Below are positions 51,877 to 59,987 of a stretch of 64,000 nucleotides of DNA, one piece after another. The stretch is from positions 4,588,001 through 4,652,000 of the forward strand of contig NZ_JBBOCT010000001.1 of NCBI RefSeq assembly GCF_038002605.1. Reading direction: 5' to 3'. The stretch is from Bacillus sp. FSL K6-3431. Its GTDB lineage: Bacteria > Bacillota > Bacilli > Bacillales > Bacillaceae_C. The position numbers were made by a program, and so were the translations under genes. Position 1 is the stretch's first letter. The number at the start of each line of letters is the position of its first letter. The notes beneath the pieces are model-generated. The model was not told the origin of the DNA. It saw only the letters and a program-made list of their open reading frames with translations, and made no database searches.

Positions 51877-53484
51877 ATGAAGAAATCATTAAAGCTACTC
51901 CTTACATGCACATTTTCAGTGATATTGCTGCTAAGTGCTTGTTCATCAGGAAATGGAGAAAAAAAGAAATCGTCAAAATCTGCAAATGTTGAGATAAATA
52001 AAGAAGGATTTCCGATTGTCGATGAAAAAATAGAATTGACCATGATGGGACCTAGCACTGGACTTGCAGAATGGAAAGACATGGTTGTATTGCAAAAGTA
52101 CGAAGAGATGACTAATATTCATTTTCGATTTGATACACCGCCAGTTAGTGATTTTCAAACAAAGTTAAATTTGGCATTCGCCAGTGGGGATATAGCCGAT
52201 GTCATCTATGGTGCGGGTTCAAACAATTTAACTCCGGGAATGGAAGTTGATTATGGAGAACAAGGAATTTTAATTCCTTTAGAAAATCTTATTGATAAAT
52301 ATGCCCCAAATATAAAAAAAATGTTTGAAAAAAATCCTGATTTACTGAGATCAGTGACAACAGTTGATGGCCATATCTATTCATTACCAAGAGTTTCTAA
52401 GGGACCCACCGCCAGCTGGAAGATGGGACCAATGTGGTATAATGGACAGTGGCTGGACGCTTTGGGAGTTAAAGAACTGCCTAAAACAACAGATGAATTT
52501 TATGAATTATTAAAGCGCTTTAAAACGGATGATCCGAATGGGAATGGCAAAGCTGACGAAATCCCGTTGTCTGATGTCAAAGAGCAGCATACTCGTGCAT
52601 GGCTGATGGGTGCTTTTGGTTTGAAAGAATGGGGTATTGATGAAATCAATGGAAAAGTAAGATATACCCCAATAACTGATAATTATAAAGAATATATTAC
52701 ATTTATGAATAAACTTTTTAAGGAAGAACTGCTGGACCCAGAAGTATTCTCTCAATCAAGTGAGCAGAAAAAAGCAAAGGGACAAGAAAATAGATTAGGA
52801 TTGTTCCAAGATTGGTTTTCATTCTTTACTACAGGCGAATCAGAAGAAGACGCAGATAATAATCCGATGTTTTACCCGTTAACTAGTTCTTTTTCCGATG
52901 AACCAGTTATACCACGCAATCCAGCAATTGCAAGGGGAACTTTCTCAATCACTAAAAATAACTCTAATCCGGAAGCAACGATTAGGTGGATTGATTATTT
53001 TTATTCACAGGAAGGATTTGAATTTTTAGCTCAGGGACCTGAAGGTTATCTTTGGGAGTGGATAGATGAAGAAGCAGGCACTAAAAAGTGGCTCGATGCA
53101 CCAGAAGGTTATAAAACATCTGAAGATTATCGGGGAACATTAACACCTAATTATGGGATTTCTGCACCTGGCCTAGTTGTTCCTATTGGTGGAAAAGAAG
53201 ACACAGATTTTGACAAGTTTATTGGTTCCGAAACAAAAGAAAAAATTGAACCATATGCAGAAGTGCCATTTCCTCTCGTTTATTTAACGAAAGAGGAACA
53301 GAAGAAAATCAATACCATTGAGGTAGACCTGCAATCGTATGTAGAGCAAATGGAAGCAAAATTCATCACTGGTGTAGAACCGTTATCTAATTGGGATAAA
53401 TATGTGCAAACGATCCAGAAAATGAATATCGATGAATATATAAAGATTTATCAAGACGCTTACGACCGTTGGGCAAATAGTTAG
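51877..53484 (+). CDS. LplA/YtcQ-type solute-binding lipoprotein (cassette 2)
   Basis: Start set at ATG 51877 (AAAGGGG at good spacing), giving a 535-residue lipoprotein with lipobox LSAC (Cys22). Cues: TNIHFRFDTPPVSDFQTKLN, ASGDIADVIYGAG, DDPNGNGKADEIPLSDV and the C-terminal NWDKYVQTIQKMNIDEYIK block. Third gene of the second cassette. A strong terminator lies 84 bases after its stop. Ligand unknown. Confidence 0.92.
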   Translation: MKKSLKLLLTCTFSVILLLSACSSGNGEKKKSSKSANVEINKEGFPIVDEKIELTMMGPSTGLAEWKDMVVLQKYEEMTNIHFRFDTPPVSDFQTKLNLAFASGDIADVIYGAGSNNLTPGMEVDYGEQGILIPLENLIDKYAPNIKKMFEKNPDLLRSVTTVDGHIYSLPRVSKGPTASWKMGPMWYNGQWLDALGVKELPKTTDEFYELLKRFKTDDPNGNGKADEIPLSDVKEQHTRAWLMGAFGLKEWGIDEINGKVRYTPITDNYKEYITFMNKLFKEELLDPEVFSQSSEQKKAKGQENRLGLFQDWFSFFTTGESEEDADNNPMFYPLTSSFSDEPVIPRNPAIARGTFSITKNNSNPEATIRWIDYFYSQEGFEFLAQGPEGYLWEWIDEEAGTKKWLDAPEGYKTSEDYRGTLTPNYGISAPGLVVPIGGKEDTDFDKFIGSETKEKIEPYAEVPFPLVYLTKEEQKKINTIEVDLQSYVEQMEAKFITGVEPLSNWDKYVQTIQKMNIDEYIKIYQDAYDRWANS

Positions 53485-53567
53485 AATAGATTAAATGTTT
53501 GAAAACAGTAAGTGGGATAGATCGGTGCTCTTAAATTTCAAACTGTAAACTGTCTATATTACTGATG

Positions 53568-53616
53568 GAGCACATATCAAGTAAGCTATGAAAATCATTT
53601 ACATGTGCTCTTTTTT
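53568..53616 (+). terminator. rho-independent terminator
   Basis: GAGCACAT...ATGTGCTC, then six T residues. Ends the cassette 2 transcript. Confidence 0.85.
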
Positions 53617-53647
53617 ATTAGTTATGATGTTATATTATACTGTTTAT

Positions 53648-53727
53648 TTTTGGCTCATGGCCCAAAGCCACTTTTCAGCAGGCTGATAGGTGAGAGAAAC
53701 TGTGGTTTCTCATGAATGGGCCAAAAA
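53648..53727 (+). ncRNA. candidate structured leader RNA
   Basis: Outer arms TTTTTGGC/GCCAAAAA and TGGCCC/GGGCCA compete for the same right side. Inside are the stems AGCC/GGCT and TGAGAGAAAC/GTTTCTCA. The layout is a three-way junction with an alternative pairing, as in switching leaders. No known riboswitch motif was recognised. Confidence 0.35.
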
Positions 53728-53920
53728 TCGTAACAATATTGTTTAACAAATCCTGTTTATTAATGCAAAGGATTTCATTGTTTTTCAAAATATAAATATT
53801 TGACTATATGTATCTATCCAAATGGTTAAAAGTACAATTTTACAATGATAAAAAGATTGGCAATATACAGACTCTATTTGATAAGATTGTATATGACTAC
53901 CAAAAAAAGGAGGAAGAATA

Positions 53921-55333
53921 ATGCTTAATAAACAGCCGAATATTATTTTTATTTTAACGGATCAACAGCGTATTGATACTTTAAAAGCTTATGGAGGAAA
54001 AGTAAGTAAAACACCAAATATAGACCGTCTGGTAGAGGAAAGTGTTGTCTTTAATAATGCATATGCTAGTTGCCCTGTTTGTACACCAGCCCGTGCATCA
54101 CTTCAAACTGGATTGTATCCTCATAATCATGAAATGAGAAACAATACTTCTGAACCAGGGTGTAAATATGACGCCTTACCGAATTCACCAAAGTTGCTCA
54201 GCAACAAACTGAAAGAGCAAAATTACAGCATTGGTTATACAGGGAAATGGCACCTTGGACCCGGACCTACTGAGGTTGGATATGAAGGTGATGATTTTCC
54301 TGGACATGGTGGTGGCGGGCATACATATTCTCAATACCAAGAATATTTAAATGAAAAAAGGCTAGAAGTTAAGCTGGAAAATAAAATATCTGGCCATTAC
54401 AAAGGGCATTGGGCGGCAGAAGTCGTTTCTCCGGTTGAAACAACTGTAGAATACTTTTTAACAGACCAGGCGATTCATTATATTGATCAATTCCGTCAAA
54501 GATCGGATCCCTTTTACTTTCAATTAAACTTTTGGGGTCCGCATGAACCATATGTTGCTCCAACTAAACATTTAGATCTTTATCGTGATATGGACATTGA
54601 ACCATGGACTAATTTTTATGAAGAATCTACTACTAATAAGCCTGCCATTCATAACTTGAAAAGGGCAAAGTCTAATGAATGGAAAACGTTTGAGCCGTAT
54701 GTAAAGCATTATTTTGCTAATACAAGTTTGATTGATGAGCAAATTGGTCGATTACTCGCTTATTTACAAGAGCATAATCTGTATGATAATACAATCATTA
54801 TCTTTTCCGCGGATCATGGAGAATCCTTAGGTATCCACGGTGGATTATGTGATAAAAATTTCTTTATGTACGAGGAAACTTGCCATATTCCACTTATTGT
54901 TAAGCCCCAAAATAAAATGGAACAGACAAGATACGAAGAGCGTTTTGTTGGAACCTGTGATTTTTACTCAAGTATATTAGATTGGGCTGGAATATCTAAG
55001 GAGGAGGCACATCGTGATGGAAGGTCGTTTGTTCCTCTAGTAAATAATGAAAATGTTAGTGATTGGCCTGATCATATTGTCACTGAAGGAAATGGACTTT
55101 CTGAAATTCTGTATACTCAGCGTATGATCCGAAAAGGGCATATAAAATATGTTTTTAATTGTGGAGATACAGATGAATTATATGATCTACAAAATGATCC
55201 CTATGAAATGATAAACGAGGTCGATAATCCTACGTTTAATAACATCCTCCTATCAATGAGAGAACTTTTGGCAACGTGGATGGAAAAACATAATGATCGG
55301 GTTTTAGGGCAATACAAAGATCTACGCATGTGA
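53921..55333 (+). CDS. formylglycine-dependent sulfatase (S1 type), cytoplasmic
   Basis: A 470-residue sulfatase that removes sulfate esters from sugars. Conserved features are the metal site PNIIFILTDQQR (Asp14), the activation motif CTPAR with Cys54 (C-x-P-x-R), which must be converted to formylglycine, and FSADHGESLGIHG near residue 295. N-terminus MLNKQPNIIF has no signal peptide, so it acts inside the cell on imported sulfated oligosaccharide. AAGGAGGAAG precedes the ATG. No sulfatase-maturing enzyme is encoded in the window. Followed by a second sulfatase gene, with 61 bases between. Its sugar and ring position are unknown. Confidence 0.92.
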   Translation: MLNKQPNIIFILTDQQRIDTLKAYGGKVSKTPNIDRLVEESVVFNNAYASCPVCTPARASLQTGLYPHNHEMRNNTSEPGCKYDALPNSPKLLSNKLKEQNYSIGYTGKWHLGPGPTEVGYEGDDFPGHGGGGHTYSQYQEYLNEKRLEVKLENKISGHYKGHWAAEVVSPVETTVEYFLTDQAIHYIDQFRQRSDPFYFQLNFWGPHEPYVAPTKHLDLYRDMDIEPWTNFYEESTTNKPAIHNLKRAKSNEWKTFEPYVKHYFANTSLIDEQIGRLLAYLQEHNLYDNTIIIFSADHGESLGIHGGLCDKNFFMYEETCHIPLIVKPQNKMEQTRYEERFVGTCDFYSSILDWAGISKEEAHRDGRSFVPLVNNENVSDWPDHIVTEGNGLSEILYTQRMIRKGHIKYVFNCGDTDELYDLQNDPYEMINEVDNPTFNNILLSMRELLATWMEKHNDRVLGQYKDLRM

Positions 55334-55394
55334 CGACAAAATAAATTAGATATAGTAGAAAGTTTCTCTTAAGAAAGTGAAGGTGGTTAACGTT

Positions 55395-56687
55395 TTGAAA
55401 AAGCCAAACTTTATTATTATTTATTGTGACGATTTGGGATATGGTGACTTGGGATGTTACGGATCGGAACATGTGAAAACTCCATATCTTGATAAACTAG
55501 CAGAAGAAGGTGTTAAGTTCACGAATTGGTATTCGAATTCCCCAGTATGTTCGCCATCACGTGCTTCTTTGTTAACTGGCCAATACCCTTCAAAAACTGG
55601 GATAACCAGTATACTTAGTGGAAAAAGAGGAGCAACGGGACTGCCAACGACTACTGAGACCCTTGCAACAAAACTAAAATCAATCGGCTATAACACTGCT
55701 ATGTTTGGTAAATGGCATTTGGGTGCTTCCTTAGATACTGGGCCGAATGCACATGGCTTTGACGAATTTTTTGGTTTTCGTGCTGGCTGTGTTGATTACT
55801 ATTCACATATTTTTTATTATGAAAGCCCACCAGTACATGATCTTTGGCATAATGAGCAAGAAGTGTGGAGTAACGGCGAATATTTGACAGAATTGATTAC
55901 AGAAAAGGCTGTTACATTTATTGAAAAACAAGAAGATCAAGAGAACCCATTTTTCATGTATGTACCTTATAATGCTCCACATTACCCAATGCATGCTCCA
56001 GACACGTATATGGAACGTTTTTCACATCTACCATGGGACCGTCAAGTGATGGCGGCTATGATCGCTGCTATGGATGAGGGGGTTGGTCATATTGTTGACA
56101 CCCTCAAAAAGACAGGAAACTACGAAGATACAGTAATTTTCTTCTCTAGCGATAATGGTCCTTCGGCTGAAGTACGGAATTGGCTAGATGGAACAGAAGA
56201 TCGTTATTACGGAGGAAGTGCCGGTATATTCAGGGGCCATAAAGCTAGTTTATTTGATGGAGGAATCCGAGAACCTGCAATTTTAAGTTACCCTGCGGTC
56301 ATATCGAAGGGACAGATATCAGAAGAACTTGGAGTAATGATGGATATCTTTCCGACTTTCTTGTCATTAGCTAAAGAGCCATACTCAGAAGATGCCTTTG
56401 ACGGTAAAGACATTGTTGAAATGGTAACAAGAGATGGAATAAGCCCACATAAACAAGTTTTTTGGGAATATAATGAGCAACTAGCTGTCAGACAAGGGAA
56501 TTGGAAACTCGTATTAAATGGGAAACTAGATTTTGATACTAAGGTTGAGTCTAGTATTCATTTATCTGATCTGAAAGATGATCCAAGTGAACGAACAAAC
56601 CTTGCTGAGCAAAATCAAGAATTAGTAGAACAAATGAAAGAAGATCTATTAAAATGGAATGAAGATATGAAAAAAGTCTCTATTTGA
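55395..56687 (+). CDS. formylglycine-dependent sulfatase/arylsulfatase A-like, cytoplasmic
   Basis: Start set at TTG 55395, seven bases after AAGGTGGT, rather than GTG 55377, which lies within the ribosome site. A 430-residue sulfatase: metal site IIYCDDLGYGDLGCYG (Asp12, Asp13), activation motif CSPSR at Cys52, FGKWHLG, FFSSDNGPSAE and KASLFDGGIREP, all typical of the S1 arylsulfatase class. No signal peptide. It differs clearly from the preceding sulfatase, so the two probably remove sulfate from different positions or sugars. Not one operon with the YesL-AraC module: about 200 bases follow without a gene. Confidence 0.9.
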   Translation: MKKPNFIIIYCDDLGYGDLGCYGSEHVKTPYLDKLAEEGVKFTNWYSNSPVCSPSRASLLTGQYPSKTGITSILSGKRGATGLPTTTETLATKLKSIGYNTAMFGKWHLGASLDTGPNAHGFDEFFGFRAGCVDYYSHIFYYESPPVHDLWHNEQEVWSNGEYLTELITEKAVTFIEKQEDQENPFFMYVPYNAPHYPMHAPDTYMERFSHLPWDRQVMAAMIAAMDEGVGHIVDTLKKTGNYEDTVIFFSSDNGPSAEVRNWLDGTEDRYYGGSAGIFRGHKASLFDGGIREPAILSYPAVISKGQISEELGVMMDIFPTFLSLAKEPYSEDAFDGKDIVEMVTRDGISPHKQVFWEYNEQLAVRQGNWKLVLNGKLDFDTKVESSIHLSDLKDDPSERTNLAEQNQELVEQMKEDLLKWNEDMKKVSI

Positions 56688-56898
56688 AGATAAGAGAAAT
56701 AGAAAAAGAAAAGATTAATATACTGTTGATGAACATTTGAAACGTTGAATTGTCTTTTAATTTGCATCATATTAACACATTCTTCTCTTTTTTCTCGTGA
56801 TTTTTATGGCAAATAAGGTGAGGGATGTGTGTTTTATACTGAGCATCAAAGGTGGATACCCTCACTTATATATGGGGATATAGAGGAGAATGCTAGTT

Positions 56899-57519
56899 AT
56901 GTTAAATTTAAATGGTATATTAAAATGGATTTACGATATTGGAAGTTGGTTGGCAAAAGTCATGTATTTGCATATACTTTGGGTTCTTTTCACGCTATTA
57001 GGATTCGTATTATTTGGGGTCATGCCAGCTACGACAGCATTGTTTTCCGTGATTCGTAAATCGATAGAGGGTGATCGTGAAACCTCTATTTTTTACACCT
57101 TTTTTTCGACTTATAAGAAGTATTTTCTAAAGTCAAATGTTCTAGGGCTGCTAATGGCTAGTTTAGGAATATTTTTATATATTGATTTAACAATTTCTAA
57201 ACAAATGATACAATCATTCTATATTCATGCAGTTCTCCTGGTTGTTTGCTTTTTATACTTTATCACAGTATTATACTATTTCCCTGTTTTTGTACGATAC
57301 GATTTCAGAATATTTAAATATATAAAACAATCTTTTCTTATTTCACTTGCCAGACCGTTTGAGACAATAGCAATGATAGTTAGCTTAGTCCTTCTCTATT
57401 ATTTATTCAACTTGATACCGCCTCTTCTGTTTTTTGCAGGCTCTGCCATTATCGCGTATCCGCTTATGTGGTTTGCCTACCGTGCATTTAGTGGAATAGA
57501 AGGCAAGAATTCAACCTAA
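56899..57519 (+). CDS. YesL-family (DUF624) membrane protein, copy 1
   Basis: A 206-residue membrane protein with about five hydrophobic segments and the YesL cues VMYLHILWVLFTLLGF and GVMPATTALFSVIRKSI. Start set at ATG 56899, because AGAGGAG is too close to the ATG at 56890. Function unknown, but YesL proteins are commonly found beside carbohydrate-responsive regulators. It precedes a membrane-anchored AraC regulator by 30 bases, and the same pair occurs again in opposite orientation at 59988-62862. Confidence 0.85.
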   Translation: MLNLNGILKWIYDIGSWLAKVMYLHILWVLFTLLGFVLFGVMPATTALFSVIRKSIEGDRETSIFYTFFSTYKKYFLKSNVLGLLMASLGIFLYIDLTISKQMIQSFYIHAVLLVVCFLYFITVLYYFPVFVRYDFRIFKYIKQSFLISLARPFETIAMIVSLVLLYYLFNLIPPLLFFAGSAIIAYPLMWFAYRAFSGIEGKNST

Positions 57520-57549
57520 GACTTCCAAGTAGGAAGGAGGAAGATTAAA

Positions 57550-59823
57550 GTGTTTTTTAGGAGTAAAAAGTTAAAGAACCGATTAGTCTATAAATATGTT
57601 ATATCTAATTTGTTGGTATTTCTAATTCCTGTCGTATTCATGAGTGTTTTTATTTATCATAATTCTGTATCAGGCCTGCGTATGGAAATTGAACAGTCTA
57701 ATATAAATAAATTAAAGCAGATCGAAAATATGACTAATGAGCGCATGAATGAATTTGAAAAAATAACATTCAGGATATCGCATGATCCTCGTTTAACGCC
57801 TTATATGATGAGTCATGATTATTATAGCGGAGAAGCAAGGGAAGAATTAAAAAAGTATAAGGACAACAGTTCGATCATAGAAGAAATATTTGTTTACTTT
57901 TATGACAATGAAAATTATATATATTCCTCCAATGGTTTATCCTCTTTGGATACCTTGACTCAAAAAATGTATCAATTTAAAAAATGGGAGAAAGAGGACC
58001 TGGTCAGCGATTTGTATACCACCAAGGCGATGATCAAACCAGCTGGGGATGTCACTCTTAATAAAAGTGTTCATGACAGGATTATTGCCTTTTTATACCC
58101 AATCGCCCCAAATAACCCCCAACCATACGGAACTGTTATGTACTTCGTTGAAGAAACTGTATTAACAAATCTTATTGAAAATATTCTAGGTGACTATCAA
58201 GGAAATACGTACATTCTCGATGAAAACAGCCATATGATTGTATCAGCAATGAATGATCAGAAAATAGAACTGGATAACCTGGATGAGTCAATTCTTAATA
58301 CGCAAGGGGTTAATAAAATTCAGCTAAAGGGAAAAGAATATTCAGTAGTATCGGTTAAATCGGAAGTCAGCGGTTGGACCTTTTTTACAATAATGAATAC
58401 TAATCAATTTTTTGAACGGGTTGTTCATATGGAGACATTCATTGTGTTACTTCTAATCAGTTTATTGTTACTAGGTTTTGTGATCGCGTTTTTATTTGGT
58501 CAAAAACAATATAAGCCAATTCAAAGTTTATTTGAATTAACAAAAATGAATGATCGGAAAGACACTGTCTTGGATGGGAAAAATGAAATAGAATCCATAC
58601 GAAATAGGATTACTAGTATATATAAAGACCATAAAAGCATAACGGAAACATTGGATTTACAAATGCCGTACGCAAAGGAAAAGTTATTGGCAAAATTGCT
58701 AAAGGGAGATTTCCAAAATAATTCAGAGATATATTCAATGCTGCATGCGCTAAATATTAAAATGAATGATGGGTTTTATTTTGTTGCTATTATTGAATTG
58801 GCAGAAGTAGGATGTGAGGAAGAATATATAAAAAAAAGAGAGCATTTAATAAATTTGTTATCGGAAATTTCTTTCTCGAATGCGACAGCATATGGGGTTG
58901 ATTTACTTTATAATGATGCAATTGCCCTAATTATCAATATTAATAAGAAGACTGAAAATGTAAAAAAGGAACGGCGAATATTTGCTAGGCAAATCCAACA
59001 ATATATAAAGAAAACTTCATTAACAGATCCTTTGATCGTTGCAGTTGGAACCATATACGATAAAAAAAGTTTTATTAATCGTTCATATATTGAAGCGCTT
59101 GCTACAATGGAATATAAACTTTCAGTACCACAAGGCAGCATTGTTTACTTTGAAGAATTAGGATCTTCAACCGAAAAATCATTAGGTTATCCGAAGGAAG
59201 ACCAAATAAAACTTGCTCAAAGTTTGAAACAGGGTGATCAAGTTGTCGCGATAGAAACATTGCAAAATATATTTGCTAGTTTAGGCAAAACAGAGTTATC
59301 AATACATGTATTAAAATGTATTTGTTTCGATATTACAAACACAGTTATCAAAACAGGAATAGAATTGGGAATGACGGAGGATTTTGGGGATTTCAAAGGT
59401 ATTGCTGATTTTAATTCGGTTGAGCAATTAAATAATCGACTTACAACGGTTATATTACAAATTTGTAAAAAGGTTGAGGCAAAAAAAGAAAGCCATAATG
59501 AAAAATTACGAATAGGGATAATGGATTATATTGATTCACATTATAAAGAGTATGGCTTAAGTCTGGAAGTAATTGCTACAAAATTTGAATTGTCGATTCC
59601 TTATCTAAGTAAATTTATAAAAGAACAAACTGGTGAAACATTTACACAATATGTAGTGAAACTCCGAATGAGCGAAGTGAAAAAACAATTAAGAGAGACG
59701 GATAAAACAATTGAAAAAATAATAATGAATGTAGGATACAAGGATGTTGCCAATTTCACTCGGAAATTCAAACAGATAGAAGGCGTTCCGCCAGGGCAGT
59801 ATAGAAAATTAAATAGATCCTAA
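57550..59823 (+). CDS. membrane-anchored AraC-family regulator, module 1
   Basis: A 757-residue one-component sensor/regulator. Membrane segments at about 18-38 and 298-320 flank an extracytoplasmic domain with NMTNERMNEFEKITFRIS and YKDNSSIIEEIFVYF. A C-terminal AraC domain (about 655-757) reads YGLSLEVIATKFELSIPYLSK, IIMNVGYKDVANFTRKFKQ and PPGQYRKLNR. GTG start with GGAAGGAGG. Nearest relative in the window is the minus-strand gene ending at 59988. A 13-bp-stem hairpin includes its stop codon. Confidence 0.9.
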   Translation: MFFRSKKLKNRLVYKYVISNLLVFLIPVVFMSVFIYHNSVSGLRMEIEQSNINKLKQIENMTNERMNEFEKITFRISHDPRLTPYMMSHDYYSGEAREELKKYKDNSSIIEEIFVYFYDNENYIYSSNGLSSLDTLTQKMYQFKKWEKEDLVSDLYTTKAMIKPAGDVTLNKSVHDRIIAFLYPIAPNNPQPYGTVMYFVEETVLTNLIENILGDYQGNTYILDENSHMIVSAMNDQKIELDNLDESILNTQGVNKIQLKGKEYSVVSVKSEVSGWTFFTIMNTNQFFERVVHMETFIVLLLISLLLLGFVIAFLFGQKQYKPIQSLFELTKMNDRKDTVLDGKNEIESIRNRITSIYKDHKSITETLDLQMPYAKEKLLAKLLKGDFQNNSEIYSMLHALNIKMNDGFYFVAIIELAEVGCEEEYIKKREHLINLLSEISFSNATAYGVDLLYNDAIALIININKKTENVKKERRIFARQIQQYIKKTSLTDPLIVAVGTIYDKKSFINRSYIEALATMEYKLSVPQGSIVYFEELGSSTEKSLGYPKEDQIKLAQSLKQGDQVVAIETLQNIFASLGKTELSIHVLKCICFDITNTVIKTGIELGMTEDFGDFKGIADFNSVEQLNNRLTTVILQICKKVEAKKESHNEKLRIGIMDYIDSHYKEYGLSLEVIATKFELSIPYLSKFIKEQTGETFTQYVVKLRMSEVKKQLRETDKTIEKIIMNVGYKDVANFTRKFKQIEGVPPGQYRKLNRS

Positions 59824-59859
59824 CTTCAGAGATAAACTAGAGGAGTTTAGGATCTATTT
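59811..59859 (+). terminator. terminator hairpin overlapping a stop codon
   Basis: AAATAGATCCTAA (59811-59823) and TTAGGATCTATTT (59847-59859), 13 perfect base pairs. The TAA stop of the AraC gene is within the left arm. Followed by TTAAAAG, so termination may be partial. Confidence 0.6.
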
Positions 59860-59987
59860 TAAAAGAAAAGAAAGCATAAAATTATTATAAATTTAATTTG
59901 ACTAGAAGTGCTTCTTTGTCCAACTTCAGGCGCTATCAGCTCAAGATTACTAATTGGTGGAAACAATTTATATAGTTTTAGAATAAC

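Larger units (their letters stand above)
53485..53920 (+). other. gene-free leader of the sulfatase genes
   Basis: Contains the terminator of cassette 2 (53568-53616) and a folded leader-like segment (53648-53727). A TTGACT at 53800-53805 is a possible -35 element; no convincing -10 was seen. Confidence 0.5.

Noticed and set aside
56829..57059. 76-codon frame overlapping the first YesL gene
   Set aside because: It is in a different frame from the conserved YesL motifs and has no family resemblance.
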